Source of the DNA: Pleurodeles waltl
Lineage: Eukaryota > Chordata > Amphibia > Caudata > Salamandridae
Assembly: GCF_031143425.1 (NCBI RefSeq)
Contig: NC_090439.1
Coordinates: 641,949,465 to 642,013,464, forward strand
Direction of reading: 5' to 3'
Length of the DNA stretch: 64,000 bases
Part shown: piece by piece, positions 9,835 through 20,799 of the stretch
How positions within the stretch are numbered: position 1 is the first letter of the stretch
Layout of the letters: the number at the start of each line of letters is the position of its first letter
Position numbers and translations under genes: made by a program
Notes under the pieces: generated by a model
Seen by the model: the letters and a program-made list of their open reading frames with translations, nothing else
Told to the model about the DNA's origin: nothing
Databases searched by the model: none

Positions 9835-10290
9835 ACCCTAATCATCATTACAACATTTATCAACTGAAAGAGATGTAGACTCACTAAGGGAGGAACAAAC
9901 CACGACTCTTTTTAAATTCCAAACCTTTCTACCTGCCAAATGAACTGCATTTGTTACCACTTGAATGACCTCCCTAGGATCATAAAATTAACTTTCGCTC
10001 TTTGGAACTTTGCCTTGCTTCTTAACACGAACCAACTGACTCACCACAATATGACAATCTTATGTCCCATGCTTCATATTGTACAGGGTTTTTCTCTTGC
10101 AACGTGTAGATTCTGGTCTGTCACAAAAACACATCTTCTGACCAGCATACAGGACTAACTCTGAATAATCAGCCTGGATTATATTTACATCTCAATTTTC
10201 TATCCCTCGTCAGCACAAATAGAGAATACCCTGCAGCATCACAAAGTTACATAAAATATGTCAAAATTGACATTTTATACACCCATTAAC
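9835..10290 (-). pseudogene. Ty3/gypsy integrase C-terminal region, decayed
   Basis: The - strand translation, with frameshifts, reads like the end of a gypsy-type integrase: a strand-rich part followed by Lys-rich blocks (GKVPKSE, then an AVHLAGRKVWNLKR-like run near 9920). It is colinear with the integrase core at 10886-11425, from which it is separated by the hairpin-chain element. No frame is intact. Confidence 0.5.
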
Positions 10291-10294
10291 ATTA

Positions 10295-10880
10295 AGGGGG
10301 TCATTCTGACCCTGGCGGTCATTGACCGCCAGGGTCAACGACCACGAGAGCACCGCCAACAGGCTGGCGGTGCTCTCAAGGGCATTCTGACCGCGGCGGT
10401 TTGGCCGCGGTCAGAAAGGGAAAACCGGCGGTCTCCCGCCGGTTTTCCGCTGCCCTCAGGAATCCTCCATGCCATGGGGATTCCGACACCCCATACCGCC
10501 ATCCTGTAGGATGGCGGTATGGGGTGTCGTGGGGCCCCTGGGGGCCCCTGCAGTGCCCATGCTAATGGCATGGGCACTGCAGGGGCCCCCGTAAGAGGGC
10601 CCCACAAAGAATTTCAGTGTCTGCTTAGCAGACACTGAAATTCGCGACGGGTGCAACTGCACCCGTCGCACCTTCCCACTCCGCCGGCTCCATTCGGAGC
10701 CGGCTTCCTCGTGGGAAGGGGTTTCCCGCTGGGCTGGCGGGCGGCTTTCTGGCGGTCGCCCCCCAGCCCAGCGGGAAAGCCAGAATGGCCTCCGCGGTCT
10801 TTTGACCGCGGAGCGGCCATATGGGGGTTCCCGCCAGGCGGGCGGCGACCGCCGCCCGCCGGCCTCGGAATGAGGCCCTA
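10295..10880. mobile_element. GC-rich hairpin-chain (foldback) element, Harbinger-like, copy 1
   Basis: About 590 bases, strikingly GC-rich against AT-rich flanks. The ends are inverted copies of an AGGGGGTCATT-type terminus. The inside is an almost unbroken row of near-perfect palindromes: 10308-10336, 10346-10377, 10387-10414, 10422-10445, 10459-10484, 10489-10528, 10549-10581, 10609-10643, 10644-10669, 10683-10704 and more to 10810. Long apparent open frames on both strands come from the palindromes and are not genes. It interrupts a gypsy integrase. A close copy lies at 60224-60820. Assignment to PIF/Harbinger rests on terminus style and on the known abundance of such repeats in newt genomes; no transposase is present. 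Confidence 0.85.
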
Positions 10881-10885
10881 CGTTT

Positions 10886-11425
10886 TTTCAATTTCTACCT
10901 CCCAGTCATACTCCTAACAGCCAATTGAATGGTGTTCCTAATCACTCTATTGAATCACTCCACCATACCATTACTTTTGGGATTATACAAAGATGTGGTT
11001 ATGTGTTTAACTTCCAGTCTGTCAAAGTACTCTGTTGCCCTCTGAGACATAAATTGCACACTATTATCGCTTATCAAACTGGTATGGATACCTTCTAACA
11101 AGAGTACCTTTATCTAAAAAAAGAAAAGCATCCAAATCCAGTCTTACCACAACCTTGATAAGAAACCTTGTAGAAAACATGTCTAAAAACAATGACAACA
11201 TTTGGGCATCACCCCAATTGGACCCATTATATCTACAGCTACAGACTCCCGCAGTGATTTTGGTATGGGAAACATACCAAAGGTGGTTTCCAAGTTATCA
11301 AGAACTTGCTGCGTTTTTACAAACAGAACTGTCACATACATATTGCTCAATTTCAATATCCATGCCAGGCCACCAAAGGAAGCTTTCATCAGCAAAGACC
11401 TTTATTCGGCTATAAGCCATGAAAG
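10886..11425 (-). pseudogene. Ty3/gypsy integrase: zinc-binding and catalytic core fragment
   Basis: Read on the - strand from about 11400: a WWPGMD-like block followed by two Cys of the zinc site, a linker, then a core with a VDIMGPIG-like first catalytic region. A second block holds LISDNSVQFMS (the D-N catalytic part) near 11070 and a YNPKSNGMVE-like block near 10960, which supplies the catalytic Glu and is followed at once by a stop. At least two frameshifts are needed to join the parts. It is the downstream continuation of the gypsy fragment at 25626-26900. Confidence 0.65.
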
Positions 11426-11429
11426 GATA

Positions 11430-12580
11430 ATACAAAAATAAAACAACAGCAATAAATCTTACATGTAAATATCAATAAAAACACCTCATAAACTAGGTAA
11501 TACGCCAAAATCTTGATTCGGTCACACAATGCCTAGGAGATTAATCAATTTGCAGCTGAATAATATACAAACATGTAACCATTTAAATTCCATCAAGGTT
11601 GACATTATTTAGCATTTTTCTAGATCTAAGGGTTTGACTTGTCTAATTTATAACACATAGCAGTATTCCAAGCCTAAAGTTGGAAATACTGTAAACATCT
11701 TTATGGGATCTAAAATCTAAAGTGCATAGTAGTGGACCCAGGCATAGCAACCTAGGAAAAAAAGCAGCCATAAAGTGAAAAGTGCTGAATTTGGATCAGG
11801 TCAATTAAAATCAAGATTCAATATTCACAACCCATATTGACAACCCACATTATTCAGCAGATTTCTGGGGCTAAAAAATTGGCGTACATAATTCGTCACA
11901 CATAACGGTATTCTAAATCTGAAGTTGGGAATACTGTTAAAATCCTTATGAGATCTAAAGCCTCAAATGTATAGTAGTGGGTACAGATATTACAGCCTTG
12001 GGTGGGCCAAATAATGTGTTGACATTTGTTAAGTAATTTTGTCAACAAGAGGTAACAAATGAGAGCAGAGACTTAAGTAGGGAGAAGCCACCATAAAGTG
12101 CTAAATCTAAATCAGGTCAATTAAAATCCAAATTCAGTATTCGCAGCCAATATCGGGTATGGTTCTGTATCTTCAGTACGCATTATATCAAGTAATAAGA
12201 ATGACTGTAATTTTGAGAATCGCTTAAGAATTTATAAAAAATAATTTTAAAAAACAGACTCCTGCCCCATAACATTCCAAGGAGAGGCATTTACTTTAGG
12301 ACAGATTTAGGAGTTCCTTAGTAGGTTTGTATCCCAGTTTTTTAGACAACTGAAACATTCTAACTTATTATAGCTTGCTCTAACATTGAAACTAATTCAC
12401 CATCCATTAACAACAACAAAGGATACTTCTTCGTAATCAATCACATGATTAGTATTCCCATGAGAAAGTACTTAGTTGTGATCAATCTAGGTGGGGGGTA
12501 CTTGTTTTACCCTTGAGATTAAAATATCATAATCTCTTCCTTAACTGTATCTAATAATGCAGTGTGCTTTTTAGGATCAT
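11430..12580. repeat. LINE 3' region with imperfect tandem duplication
   Basis: No coding signal. Two diverged copies of a segment of about 245-315 bases follow each other (about 11600-11850 and 11850-12160). Shared marks are GTATTC...AAGTTGG(G)AATACTGT, AGTAGTGG, and CAGGTCAATTAAAATC near the end of each copy. The second copy has an insertion of about 70 bases. Because it lies downstream of the LINE reverse transcriptase on the - strand and before the gypsy sequence resumes, it is probably the LINE 3' untranslated region. Confidence 0.5.
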
Positions 12581-12599
12581 GCTAGAGCCTCATCCAAAG

Positions 12600-13009
12600 T
12601 TTATTGTGGAGGTGACAATGGGACAAATTATTAACTTTGGAAGTAGCATGGCCTACAGTGTTCTAAAGGCTCAAAGCCACTTTGTCTCTAACGTGTGCAA
12701 CTGTTAATAAAAAGCAGCTTGTTCCAAATACTAAAAATGGAATAATGTTGGACCTTAGGATTCTTTAGACTTCCTGATTCCTAGGTTATTACATATCGGG
12801 CGGATCCATTTCCTTCTGGGTTTCTCATAAGCTTTGCAAAAAAGTAGCACATGCTCTGTAGTTGAGATACTACCCATATTGCATAGACTGAAATTAGGTT
12901 GTCTCTTTTATTTCTCTGATGATCCCATTTGGCAGTAGCCGCTTTACTTGGAGGGAATTGTATTGAAATTATATATAGAGAGTTTTTTTGCACACCTTCA
13001 TTGGATTAT
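12600..13009 (-). pseudogene. LINE ORF2 C-terminal end, decayed
   Basis: On the - strand, one frame shows a C...Y...RRKWI pattern (near 12790-12850, RRKWIRPICNNLGI) typical of the Cys/Tyr region that ends CR1/L2-like LINE ORF2 proteins. It continues the reverse transcriptase at 13446-14330 after the hairpin-rich element. Frameshifts and stops are present. Confidence 0.45.
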
Positions 13010-13445
13010 GTCTAGACCCCTTCCCCTTTGTGAATGCATGCGGAAACATGTTTTAAGAGCAGGCAGTGGTCCCATGGATCACTGCCTACTCTTAAAAAAT
13101 GAAAAGAAAATGTTTCATTTTTCATTTTTAAACGCATCCCATTTTCCTTTAAGGAACACGGGCTGCATGTAAAAAAAAAAAGATTGCTTTTTTGAAAAGC
13201 AGTGATTGACATGGTGGTCTGCTGAGCCCGGCAGGCCACCATCCCTGTGATTGTAGCTCTTCGCAATGGCTAACAAATTGAAACCTACCTCAAGAATATT
13301 GATGAGGTAGGTCCATTTGCGAGCCCTTGCGAATCATAGTATGAAACTCCTGGAGTTTCATACATTCCACTAGTGATTACTTAATTGCGATTCGCTAAAA
13401 ATCACAATTAGGTAATCGCTATTGTGAATAATGATACATCTGGTC
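13010..13445. mobile_element. Hairpin-rich non-autonomous element inside the LINE
   Basis: Several separate palindromes follow one another: 13060-13094 (around GGTCCCATGGATC), 13285-13314 (ACCTACCTCA/TGAGGTAGGT), 13345-13362 and 13385-13415 (ATTGCGATT/AATCACAAT type). It has an 11-base A-run near 13171 and no usable frame. It splits the LINE reverse transcriptase, so it inserted after the LINE. Terminal repeats and target duplication were not resolved. It is a different family from the GC-rich elements. Confidence 0.5.
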
Positions 13446-14330
13446 CTTAATTTTTTTTAATGTTAATTCCTAGCCCTTTTAACATGCAATATTCATTACA
13501 TTTCTCTAGTAGGGTCCGTAAGCCTGTGGGAGTTTGGGACATCAAAATGGTATTATCTGCAAAGAGAAGTGTGGGACAAAGTCCCCGCTTAATCTCGGAG
13601 AGTAGTAGATGCACTGCTTAAGTTGTTCAACTATGTCAATAATGTAGAGTGAGAATAAAGTTGGTGTGAGTACGCACCCAGTCTCACTCTCCTATTGATG
13701 GGAATAGCATTTGTTAACTCACCGTTCGGACCCCACGGAACCATTGCATAGTTGTTCTCATGCAACCTAATTATCTGGAGTAAAGGATTTTCTGGTATAC
13801 CCTGTTTCCTTAATGAGGCCCATAGGGTGCCCCTGGGGACCAGGTCAAAAGCAGTACATAAATCCATGAACGCAATGTAAAGATAGCTTCTCTTCAGTTT
13901 AGTGTATTTCCACATGATACATATGATCCTGAAGAGATGGTCGATTGTGCTGGTTCTGGGCCTGAAGCCTGCTTGGCAAGATGTTGAAATATCACCCTCT
14001 TCCATCCAGTCAGCTTTTCTATTTAACAGCTGTCTGGCATTGTTGTTTTGCAGTACATGCCTATGACCTTTTTTATAAATCAGGATGATTTCACCCCTTT
14101 CCACATCTCAGGGACAGGGCCTCCTGATGCTATTGCATTACTAATTATATTTCTATATGGAGCCCATATATCAGTGCAATGTCTGACTAGGTCCCTTGGG
14201 ATCTCATCCAGATCTGGTGCTTTACCTAGTTTAATGGTCTCTGTAGCTGCCACTGTTTCTTGCAGACTAAAACTTATTCCTGTTGTTGTAGCCAAGGTTA
14301 GTTGCTCCCTGGCGGCAAAGGAATGTTGAG
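13446..14330 (-). pseudogene. LINE (CR1/L2-like) reverse transcriptase
   Basis: The - strand translation shows RT blocks in order: KAPDLDEIPRD near 14200, ILIYKKG near 14090, CQAGFRPRTSTIDHLFR near 13960, AFMDLCTAFD near 13860 (catalytic Asp block A), then after a frameshift GCVLTPTLFSLYI near 13660 and LLFADNTIL near 13560, where the second Asp of the FADD motif reads Asn. The 157-codon open stretch 13631-14104 holds the central part. Reverse transcription of LINE RNA is the family role; this copy is dead. Confidence 0.8.
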
Positions 14331-15491
14331 GATGCCCGGTGGTTCGGAATAGAGATCAGCAAAATGGCTAATCTATATACCAGGATCTATGTGGTGCTCA
14401 GTGTTAGGTATCCCCTATTTACTTTCATGGGGCGATTATCCTCCAAAAGATTATTGTATCTTTATCCCTGACTGCTCAAAGCAAATTGGCTCAGTTCTGA
14501 TCCTCCCAGTTTTTCTCTGCATTGACCAAGGCTTTTTATAACTAGCCCTTGCCTCCCGTACTACTATTGGATTTTTCAACTTTAAGGCTTCAAGTAGTGT
14601 TTTTTTCCTTTCTTTGCATTCTCTCGTATACCAGGGATTAAGCCGCTTAAAGCTATTTACGCCCTCACTTGTCTTTTGTTGTATTGTTTTGGTAAAGTAG
14701 GGTCTTAATGCTGTAACCAAAGATTGATGGATGTCTAAGATTGGTATGTCAATGGGTCTTCTGTCAGCATATGGATTCAATAGGTCCGCAAATGTATTGT
14801 ATATATTTTTACCATGTCCCCCAAATTACCCAATCCTGAATGCCATTTTACTGACCTGCGGTTACTACTGACAGAAGGTTAGGGTCCTATCCTATCCCTC
14901 CCCATGCATCTTAAGTTTAGAAGGCACCCCCTCAGCTCTATACATAATGGAAAATGGTCACTTTTGGATCTATTATCTATTTTAAATGTTCTATCCTGTC
15001 CCATGTCATTATGCTATACATAATATAATCAAGTCTTGAACGTACCCTGCCACTTTAGAATGTATCCAAGTTAGGACCGCCCTGGCCTATTCTACCATTT
15101 ACAGGCCCTTAATCTGTGTTTCACAGTGAAGTTTATAAATTGCAAAGCTGCAGCCATGCAAGGAATTATCACTTTGGTGGACCGGAGGGGGATACATCTT
15201 ACCATGTCTTCATCCTCCATTTATTGGTTCATAGTTGCAATTAATGTCTCCCCGTTAGTATTCTTTCTTTCGTTGACGGAAATATATTTTAACATAACAT
15301 CTAAAATTTCCATTACACGTGACTCAAGATTAGATCTCCTTGGCCATATATAAATGTTAAAAAGGTGGAAAAAGATCTTGTTTTTGGCACTCAAAGACAC
15401 CCCCAGAATATCGGGAGTGACTATATCATGCATATTGATCTCAACATTTAAGGAGATGTTCACCCACAGGACCAATCCCCCAGAGGGTCTT
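14331..15491 (-). pseudogene. LINE linker and endonuclease C-terminal part
   Basis: Between 14451 and 14780 an open stretch carries PWYTRECKERKKTLLEALK, the basic linker usual between endonuclease and reverse transcriptase. Further upstream on the - strand (15221-15475) comes the middle of an APE-type endonuclease, with SGGLVLWV close to 15480 and a degraded GDFN-like block (LIATMNQ) near 15235. The element at 15492-18146 interrupts the endonuclease; its N-terminal half lies at 18152-18570. The part 14800-15220 is heavily decayed. Confidence 0.65.
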
Positions 15492-18146
15492 TGTAAGGAA
15501 ATGCCTCCTTGGCATGGTTACCCCCTGACTTTTTGCCTTTGCTGATGCCAAGTTATGATTTGAAAGTGTGCTGAGGCCTGCTAACCAGGCCCCAGCACCA
15601 GTGTTCTCTCCCTAACCTGTACTTTTGTTTCCACTATTGGCACACCCTGGCATCCAGGTAAGCCCCTTGTAACTGGTACCCCTGGTACCAAGGGCCCTGA
15701 TGCCAGGGAAGGTCTCTAAGGGCTGCAGCATGTCACCCTGGGGACCCCTCACTCAGCACAGACACACTGCTTGCCAGCTTGTGTGTGCTAGTGGGGATAA
15801 AAAGACTAAGTCCACATGGCACTCCCCTCAGGGTGCCATGCCAACCTCACACAGCCTACAGGTATAGATAAGTCACCCCTCTAGCAGGCCTCACAGCCCT
15901 AAGGCAGGGTGCACTATACCATAGGTGAGGGCATAGGTGCATGAGCACTATGCCCCTACAGTGTCTAAGCAAAACCTTAGACATTGTAAGTGCAGGGTAG
16001 CCATAAGAGTATATGGTCTGGGAGTCTGTCATGCACGAACTCCACAGCACCATAATGGCTACTCTGAAAACTGTGAAGTTTGGTATCAAACTTCTCAGCA
16101 CAATAAATGCACACTGATGCCAGTGTACATTGTATTGTAACATGCACCCCAGAGGGCACCTTAGAGGTGCCCCCTGAAACCTTAACCGACTACCCGTGTA
16201 GGCTGACTGGTTTTAGCAGCCTGCCACACACCAGACATGTTGCTGGCCACATGGGGAGAGTGCCTTTGTCACTCTGTGGCTAGTAACAAAGCCTGTACTG
16301 GGTGAAGGTGCTTCTCACCTCCCCCTGCAGGAATGTGACACCTGGCGGTGAGCCTCAAAGGCTCACCCCCTTTGTTACAGCACCCCAGGGCACTCCAGCA
16401 AGTGGAGTTACCCGCCCCCTCCGGCCACAGGCCCACTTTTGGCGGCAAAGCCAGAGGAGATAATGAGAAAAACAAGGAGGAGTCACTGGCCAGTCAGGAC
16501 AGCCCCTAAGGTGTCCTGAGCTGAGGTGACTCTGACTTTTAGAAATCCTCCATCTTGCAGATGGTGGATTCCCCCAATAGGTGTAGGAATGTGCCCCCCT
16601 CCCCTCAGGGAGGAGGCACAAAGAGGGTGTAGCCACCCTCAGGGCTAGTAGCCATTGGCTACTAACCCCCCAGACCTAAACACACCCCTAAGTTCAGTAT
16701 TTAGGGGCTCCCCAGAACCTAGGAACTCAGATTCCTGCAACCTAAGAAGAAGAGGACTGCTGAACTGAAAACCTGCAGAGAAGATGGAGACACCATGCTT
16801 TGGCCGCAGCTCTACCGGCCTGTCTCCCCACTTCTAAAGACACTGCTCCAGCGACGCGTTCCCAGGGTCCAGCAACCTCTGAAGCCTCAGAGGACTACCA
16901 TGCATCTAGAAGGACCAAGAACTCCCGAGGACAGCGGCTCTGTTCCCCAAAGACTGCAACTTTGCAACAAAGAAGCAACTTTGAAACAACACACGTTTCC
17001 CGCCGGAAGCGTGAGACTTTGCACTCTGCACCCGACGCCCCCGGCTCGACTTGTGGAGAACAAACACCACAGGGAGGACTCCCCGGCGTCTACGAGACCG
17101 TGAGTAGCCAGAGTTAATCCCCCTTAGCCCCCACAGCGACGCCTGCAGAGGGAATCCCGAGGCTCCCCCTGACTGCGACTGCCTGCTTTAAAGACCCGAC
17201 GCTTGGTAAAGACTCTGCATCCGCAGCCCCCAGGACCTGAAGGATCCGACCTCCAGTGCAGGAGCGACCCCCAGGTAGCCCTCTCCCTTGCCCAGGTGGT
17301 GGCTACCCCGAGGAGCTCCCCCTTGCCTGCCTGCATCGCTGAAGAGACCCCTTGGTCTCCCATTGATTTCTATTGCGGACGCGACGCTTGTTTGCACACT
17401 GCACCCGGCCGCCCCGTGCCGCTAAGGGTGTACTTTCTGTGCTGACTTGTGTCCCCCGTGCCCTACAAAACCCCCCTGGTCTGCCCTCCGAAGACGCGGG
17501 TACTTACCTGCTGGCAGACTGGAACTGGGGCACCCCCTTCTCCATTGAAGCCTATGCGTTTTGGGCACCACTTTGACCTCTGCACCTGACCAGCCCTGAG
17601 CTGCTGGTGTGGTAACTTTGGGGTTTCTCTGAACCCCCAACGGTGGGCTACCTTGGACCCAAACTTGAACCCCATAGGTGGTTTACTTACCTGTAAAAAC
17701 TAACAAACACTTACCTCCCCCAGGAATTGTTGAAAATTGCACTGTCTATTTTTAAAATAGCTATATGTCATTTATGTGAAAACTGTATATGCTATTTTGC
17801 TAATTCAAAGTTCCTAAAGTTCCTACATGAAATACCTTTCATTTGAAGTATTACTTGTAAATCTTGAACCTGTGGTTCTTAAAATAAACTAAGAAAATAT
17901 ATTTTTCTATACAAAAAACCTATTGGCCTGGAATTGTCTCTGAGTGTGTGTTCATTTATTGCCTGTGTGTGTACAACAAATGCTTAACACTACCCTCTGA
18001 TAAGCCTACTGCTCGACCACACTACCACAAAATAGAGCATTAGAATTATCTCTTTTTGCCACTATCTTACCTCTAAGGGGAACCCTTGGACTCTGTGCAT
18101 GCTATTTCTTACTTTGAAATAGTACATATAGAGCCAACTTCCTACA
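15492..18146. mobile_element. 2.65 kb TG...CA element with 5-bp target duplication (long solo LTR-like), copy 1
   Basis: Begins TGTAAGGAAATGCC and ends CCAACTTCCTACA, with short inverted ends (TGTAAGGAA/TTCCTACA) and a perfect 5-bp target duplication GTCTT at 15487-15491 and 18147-18151. No coding frame: the left half is mixed, the middle GC-rich with many short frames, and the end AT-rich with an AATAAA near 17884. TG/CA ends and a 5-bp duplication point to an LTR, so a solo LTR is favoured, though 2.65 kb is long. A DNA transposon with TGT...ACA ends is the alternative. It splits the LINE endonuclease. A related element is at 33982-36483. Confidence 0.75.
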
Positions 18147-18151
18147 GTCTT

Positions 18152-18570
18152 CCACTAGATTCTGGGATGGCACTCATGAAATAAGTTTTATAGCCTAACT
18201 TGTGTGGTGGATCCGTTAACCAGGTTTTCTGCAAGAGGCAGAAATGAAATTGATTGACATACTCATGCCAATCAGGGTCAGGTAATTTGCTTCTTACACC
18301 GGCCTCATTCCATGAGATCACGAAAATAGTTTCCCCAACTAACGAAATCGCTGAAGTTGTTACAATTCCCTAAGATGTTGCAAAACTATTGTTACCAAAT
18401 TTTGGCCCCTCTTTCCTCCCTGACCTCAAATTCTGCTGGTTATTCTCACCTAGGGTTCCATCTGTTGTTGCACCTATATTCTGACCCTGAACTAGTGTGG
18501 CCATTTGCGTCAGTCAGTATACTGTCTCGAGATCAATATCCCTTCCATTTGTTGTTAGCAAACCTGCCCA
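18152..18570 (-). pseudogene. LINE endonuclease N-terminal part
   Basis: On the - strand a frame near 18200-18350 reads FVISWNEAGVRSKLPDPDW, the N-terminal SWN block of APE endonucleases, followed by a YVNQFHFCLLQKTWL segment that corresponds to the FDICPFQEMWH part of the + strand LINE at about 29950. It joins in register with the SGGLVLWV block on the other side of the 2.65 kb element. Upstream it abuts the DIRS element. Confidence 0.6.
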
Positions 18571-18572
18571 TC

Positions 18573-18785
18573 TGATAGAGACTTCTAGCTGCACCTACCT
18601 TACCTTAGAATTCCCTGGCGTCAGCTTAAAATCCGGAGTTTTTTCTGAGCAGTACCCTGTGCGCACACCATCGGGCGGCGTCCTTCGGATCCGCGTGTGT
18701 CGACCAGCTCCGTGTGCATCATCAGCGTCGTTGGAGCCGTCTATGACGTCACGGTTGTCTATATAGACGCCGTCTCAGCACGTCT
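18573..18785 (+). repeat. DIRS left inverted terminal repeat
   Basis: This is complementary, with scattered mismatches, to about 24075-24275. Landmarks are TAGAATTCCCTGGCGTCAGC, CTGAGCAGTACCCT and GTCTATATAGACGCCGTCTC. The last contains a TATATA box and a short palindrome and may be part of the promoter upstream of gag. Confidence 0.85.
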
Positions 18786-18911
18786 ACGTCGGTTCTTTTC
18801 CTTCTGCGCCGGTTAAGCGCAGTTTTGGAAAGAGCTACCCTGCTTCGACGGTTTGTCAGCGCTTTTTTGACTGTTTGAAGTCATTTCTTCGAGAAAGACA
18901 GGATTCAAGCC

Positions 18912-20796
18912 ATGTGGAGCGTGTCATCGGTGACTGATCCGCACCGTGTTTGTCTTTGGTGCCTGGAGAAGGACCACAATTCCACCTTGTGCTCCGACTG
19001 TCGGGCCATGGCGCCGAAGGCCTTGAGGGAGAGATCCCTTAAGCTTCTTGCGGCCCGACATTCGTCTTCGGTCGGCGCGACTCCGCGGAGGTCACGGTCC
19101 CGCAGTAGGAGGAGGTTGCGACACCGCTCCCGGAGCCCCGAGTCCTCTTCCTCGCATTCGAGGTCATCCGAAGGTAAGAGGCACAAGAAGAAGAAGAAGT
19201 CCAAGTGGACTTCGTCTTCGCCATGCCCGTTGGCCGATGAGGCGTCTAGGGAACATCGACGTTCCGAGCGCGGTTCTGCAGAGCCGTCACCAGGGTCGAC
19301 TCTGCGTCTTCCCCCCTTTCCAGGGACCGGATCGACCCCCGCTCAAATAAAAGAGTTTTACGAGGCCATGCGTCTCGTTTTTGAGCGGGCTGCACCCTCG
19401 GGTGGGTCTTCGGGCCCCGCGGGGTCAGCAGGGGCCCCTTCGGATTCGAAGCCGGCGGCTTCGGCCTCGGCACCGTTGGGGACCCCAGGATCCGATACCG
19501 GATCCGGACCGGCACCAGTCTCTCACAGACGACCTCCTTCGGCGCCGGGTCCGACGTCGACGATTCCGCCACCGGCAGCCACAGGTGGCAGCCCCATCCT
19601 TATTCCTGATGATCCGGAGCGACATCGTACGACGTCGACTCTGAGTGCGACGGAGCCAATTCGGCCCAGATCATTGTCTGAGCATTATTTAGATCAGCCA
19701 GACGCAGGAGAGGAATGGGAGGGGTCTGAGGACCCTTTAGAAGCTGGATTGCAACAGGACTGGTACGAGGATCTAGGGGAGGACAGTGGACTGGACACGT
19801 CTCCATATACTGGTATGCTCTCTCCTCCTAATGTGGCTACAGAGGAGGGTGCTTCTTTCGCTATGGTGGTGCGTAGGGCAGCTGAGGTCTTGGACCAAGA
19901 TTTGCCTATGGTGCCAGTCAGGACGAATATCCTGACAGAAGTGCTTCAGCCGTTGTTGCCCTTCAATGAGGCTCTTACAGACGTCCTTCTGGGTACGTGG
20001 TCCAAACCCAGCACACGGGCTCCTGTGAATAGGACGGTCGGCCGCCGCCATAGGCCTGCTCACAGCGACCCTAGTTTCCTGACTCAACACCCCACTCCTG
20101 AGAGCTTGGTTGTCCAAGCCTCTACTTCCCGTGGTGCCTTCCCTTCCGCTCCCCCAGATAGGGAATCCAAGAGGCTGGATCAGCTTGGGAAGAAAATGTG
20201 TTCTTCCACCAGCCTGGCATTGAGGTCCGTAAACACCTCTAGCCTATTGGGCTGTTATTCCCATACTTTATGGGATACGGTGGCACAGGTGCTGCCCCAG
20301 GTCCTGGAGGGCGTACGGGACACTCTCACCCAGGCTGTCAAGGATGGGAGAGATGCAGCCAAGTTTACGATCCGGTGTGGTTGGACACGACCGACTCGCT
20401 GGGCAGAGCGATTTCATCATCAGTGGCCCTATGTTACCACGCCTGGCTACGTTCTACTGGTTTTTCAGGGGATGTCCAGTCCAGCTTTCTGGACATGCCC
20501 TTTGATGGCTCTCGCCTTTTTGGCGAAAAGGCAGGCTCCGCGCTTGGAGGTTCAAGGATTCTCGAGCCACGGCCAGATCCTTGGACCTTTCAGCGCCAGC
20601 ACGATAGCAGTCTGTCTTTTGCCCCTTTCGAGATATCGGAAGGGGTGTGGTACCACGCCAGCCACAGTTCAGCCACCGTCCTCAGGCTTCACAGCATCCC
20701 GGAAGAGGACGTGGTCATGGTACCATCAGACCCAGAGGGTCTGGCCAGAGGTCGGCCGCCACACAGCCCCCCTCCACTGCGCCCAAGCCCTCCTAG
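18912..20796 (+). pseudogene. gag: DIRS Gag-like protein with zinc motif and RS-rich domain
   Basis: Starts at ATG 18912. An N-terminal Cys/His motif C14-x2-C17-x4-H22-x4-C27-x2-C30 is followed by an Arg/Ser-rich stretch (about 59-98) ending in KRHKKKKKSK, much like the RS domains of splicing factors and probably a nuclear signal. Then come Pro/Ser/Gly-rich sequence and an acidic part. The conserved DIRS gag block (LDTTDSLGRA ... HAWLRSTGFSGDV ... LDMPFDGSRLFGEKA) appears only after a 1-base frameshift near 20375, and a second shift near 20550 leads to RFKDSRATARSL and a stop at 20794-20796. The unshifted frame stays open to 20954 but is then out of register. The protein would package element RNA. 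Confidence 0.8.
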
Positions 20797-20799
20797 TAT

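Noticed and set aside
10295..10880. Regularly spaced palindromes as a CRISPR-like or tRNA-like array
   Set aside because: The stems differ from each other in sequence, there are no uniform spacers, and the context is a eukaryotic transposon.
10258..10917. Overlapping open frames of 60-90 codons on both strands
   Set aside because: They come from the GC-rich palindromes of the hairpin-chain element, where both strands read alike. No protein family resemblance.
19246..19572. 108-codon frame antisense to DIRS gag
   Set aside because: Shadow of the GC-rich Arg/Ser/Pro coding sequence, with no motif of its own.
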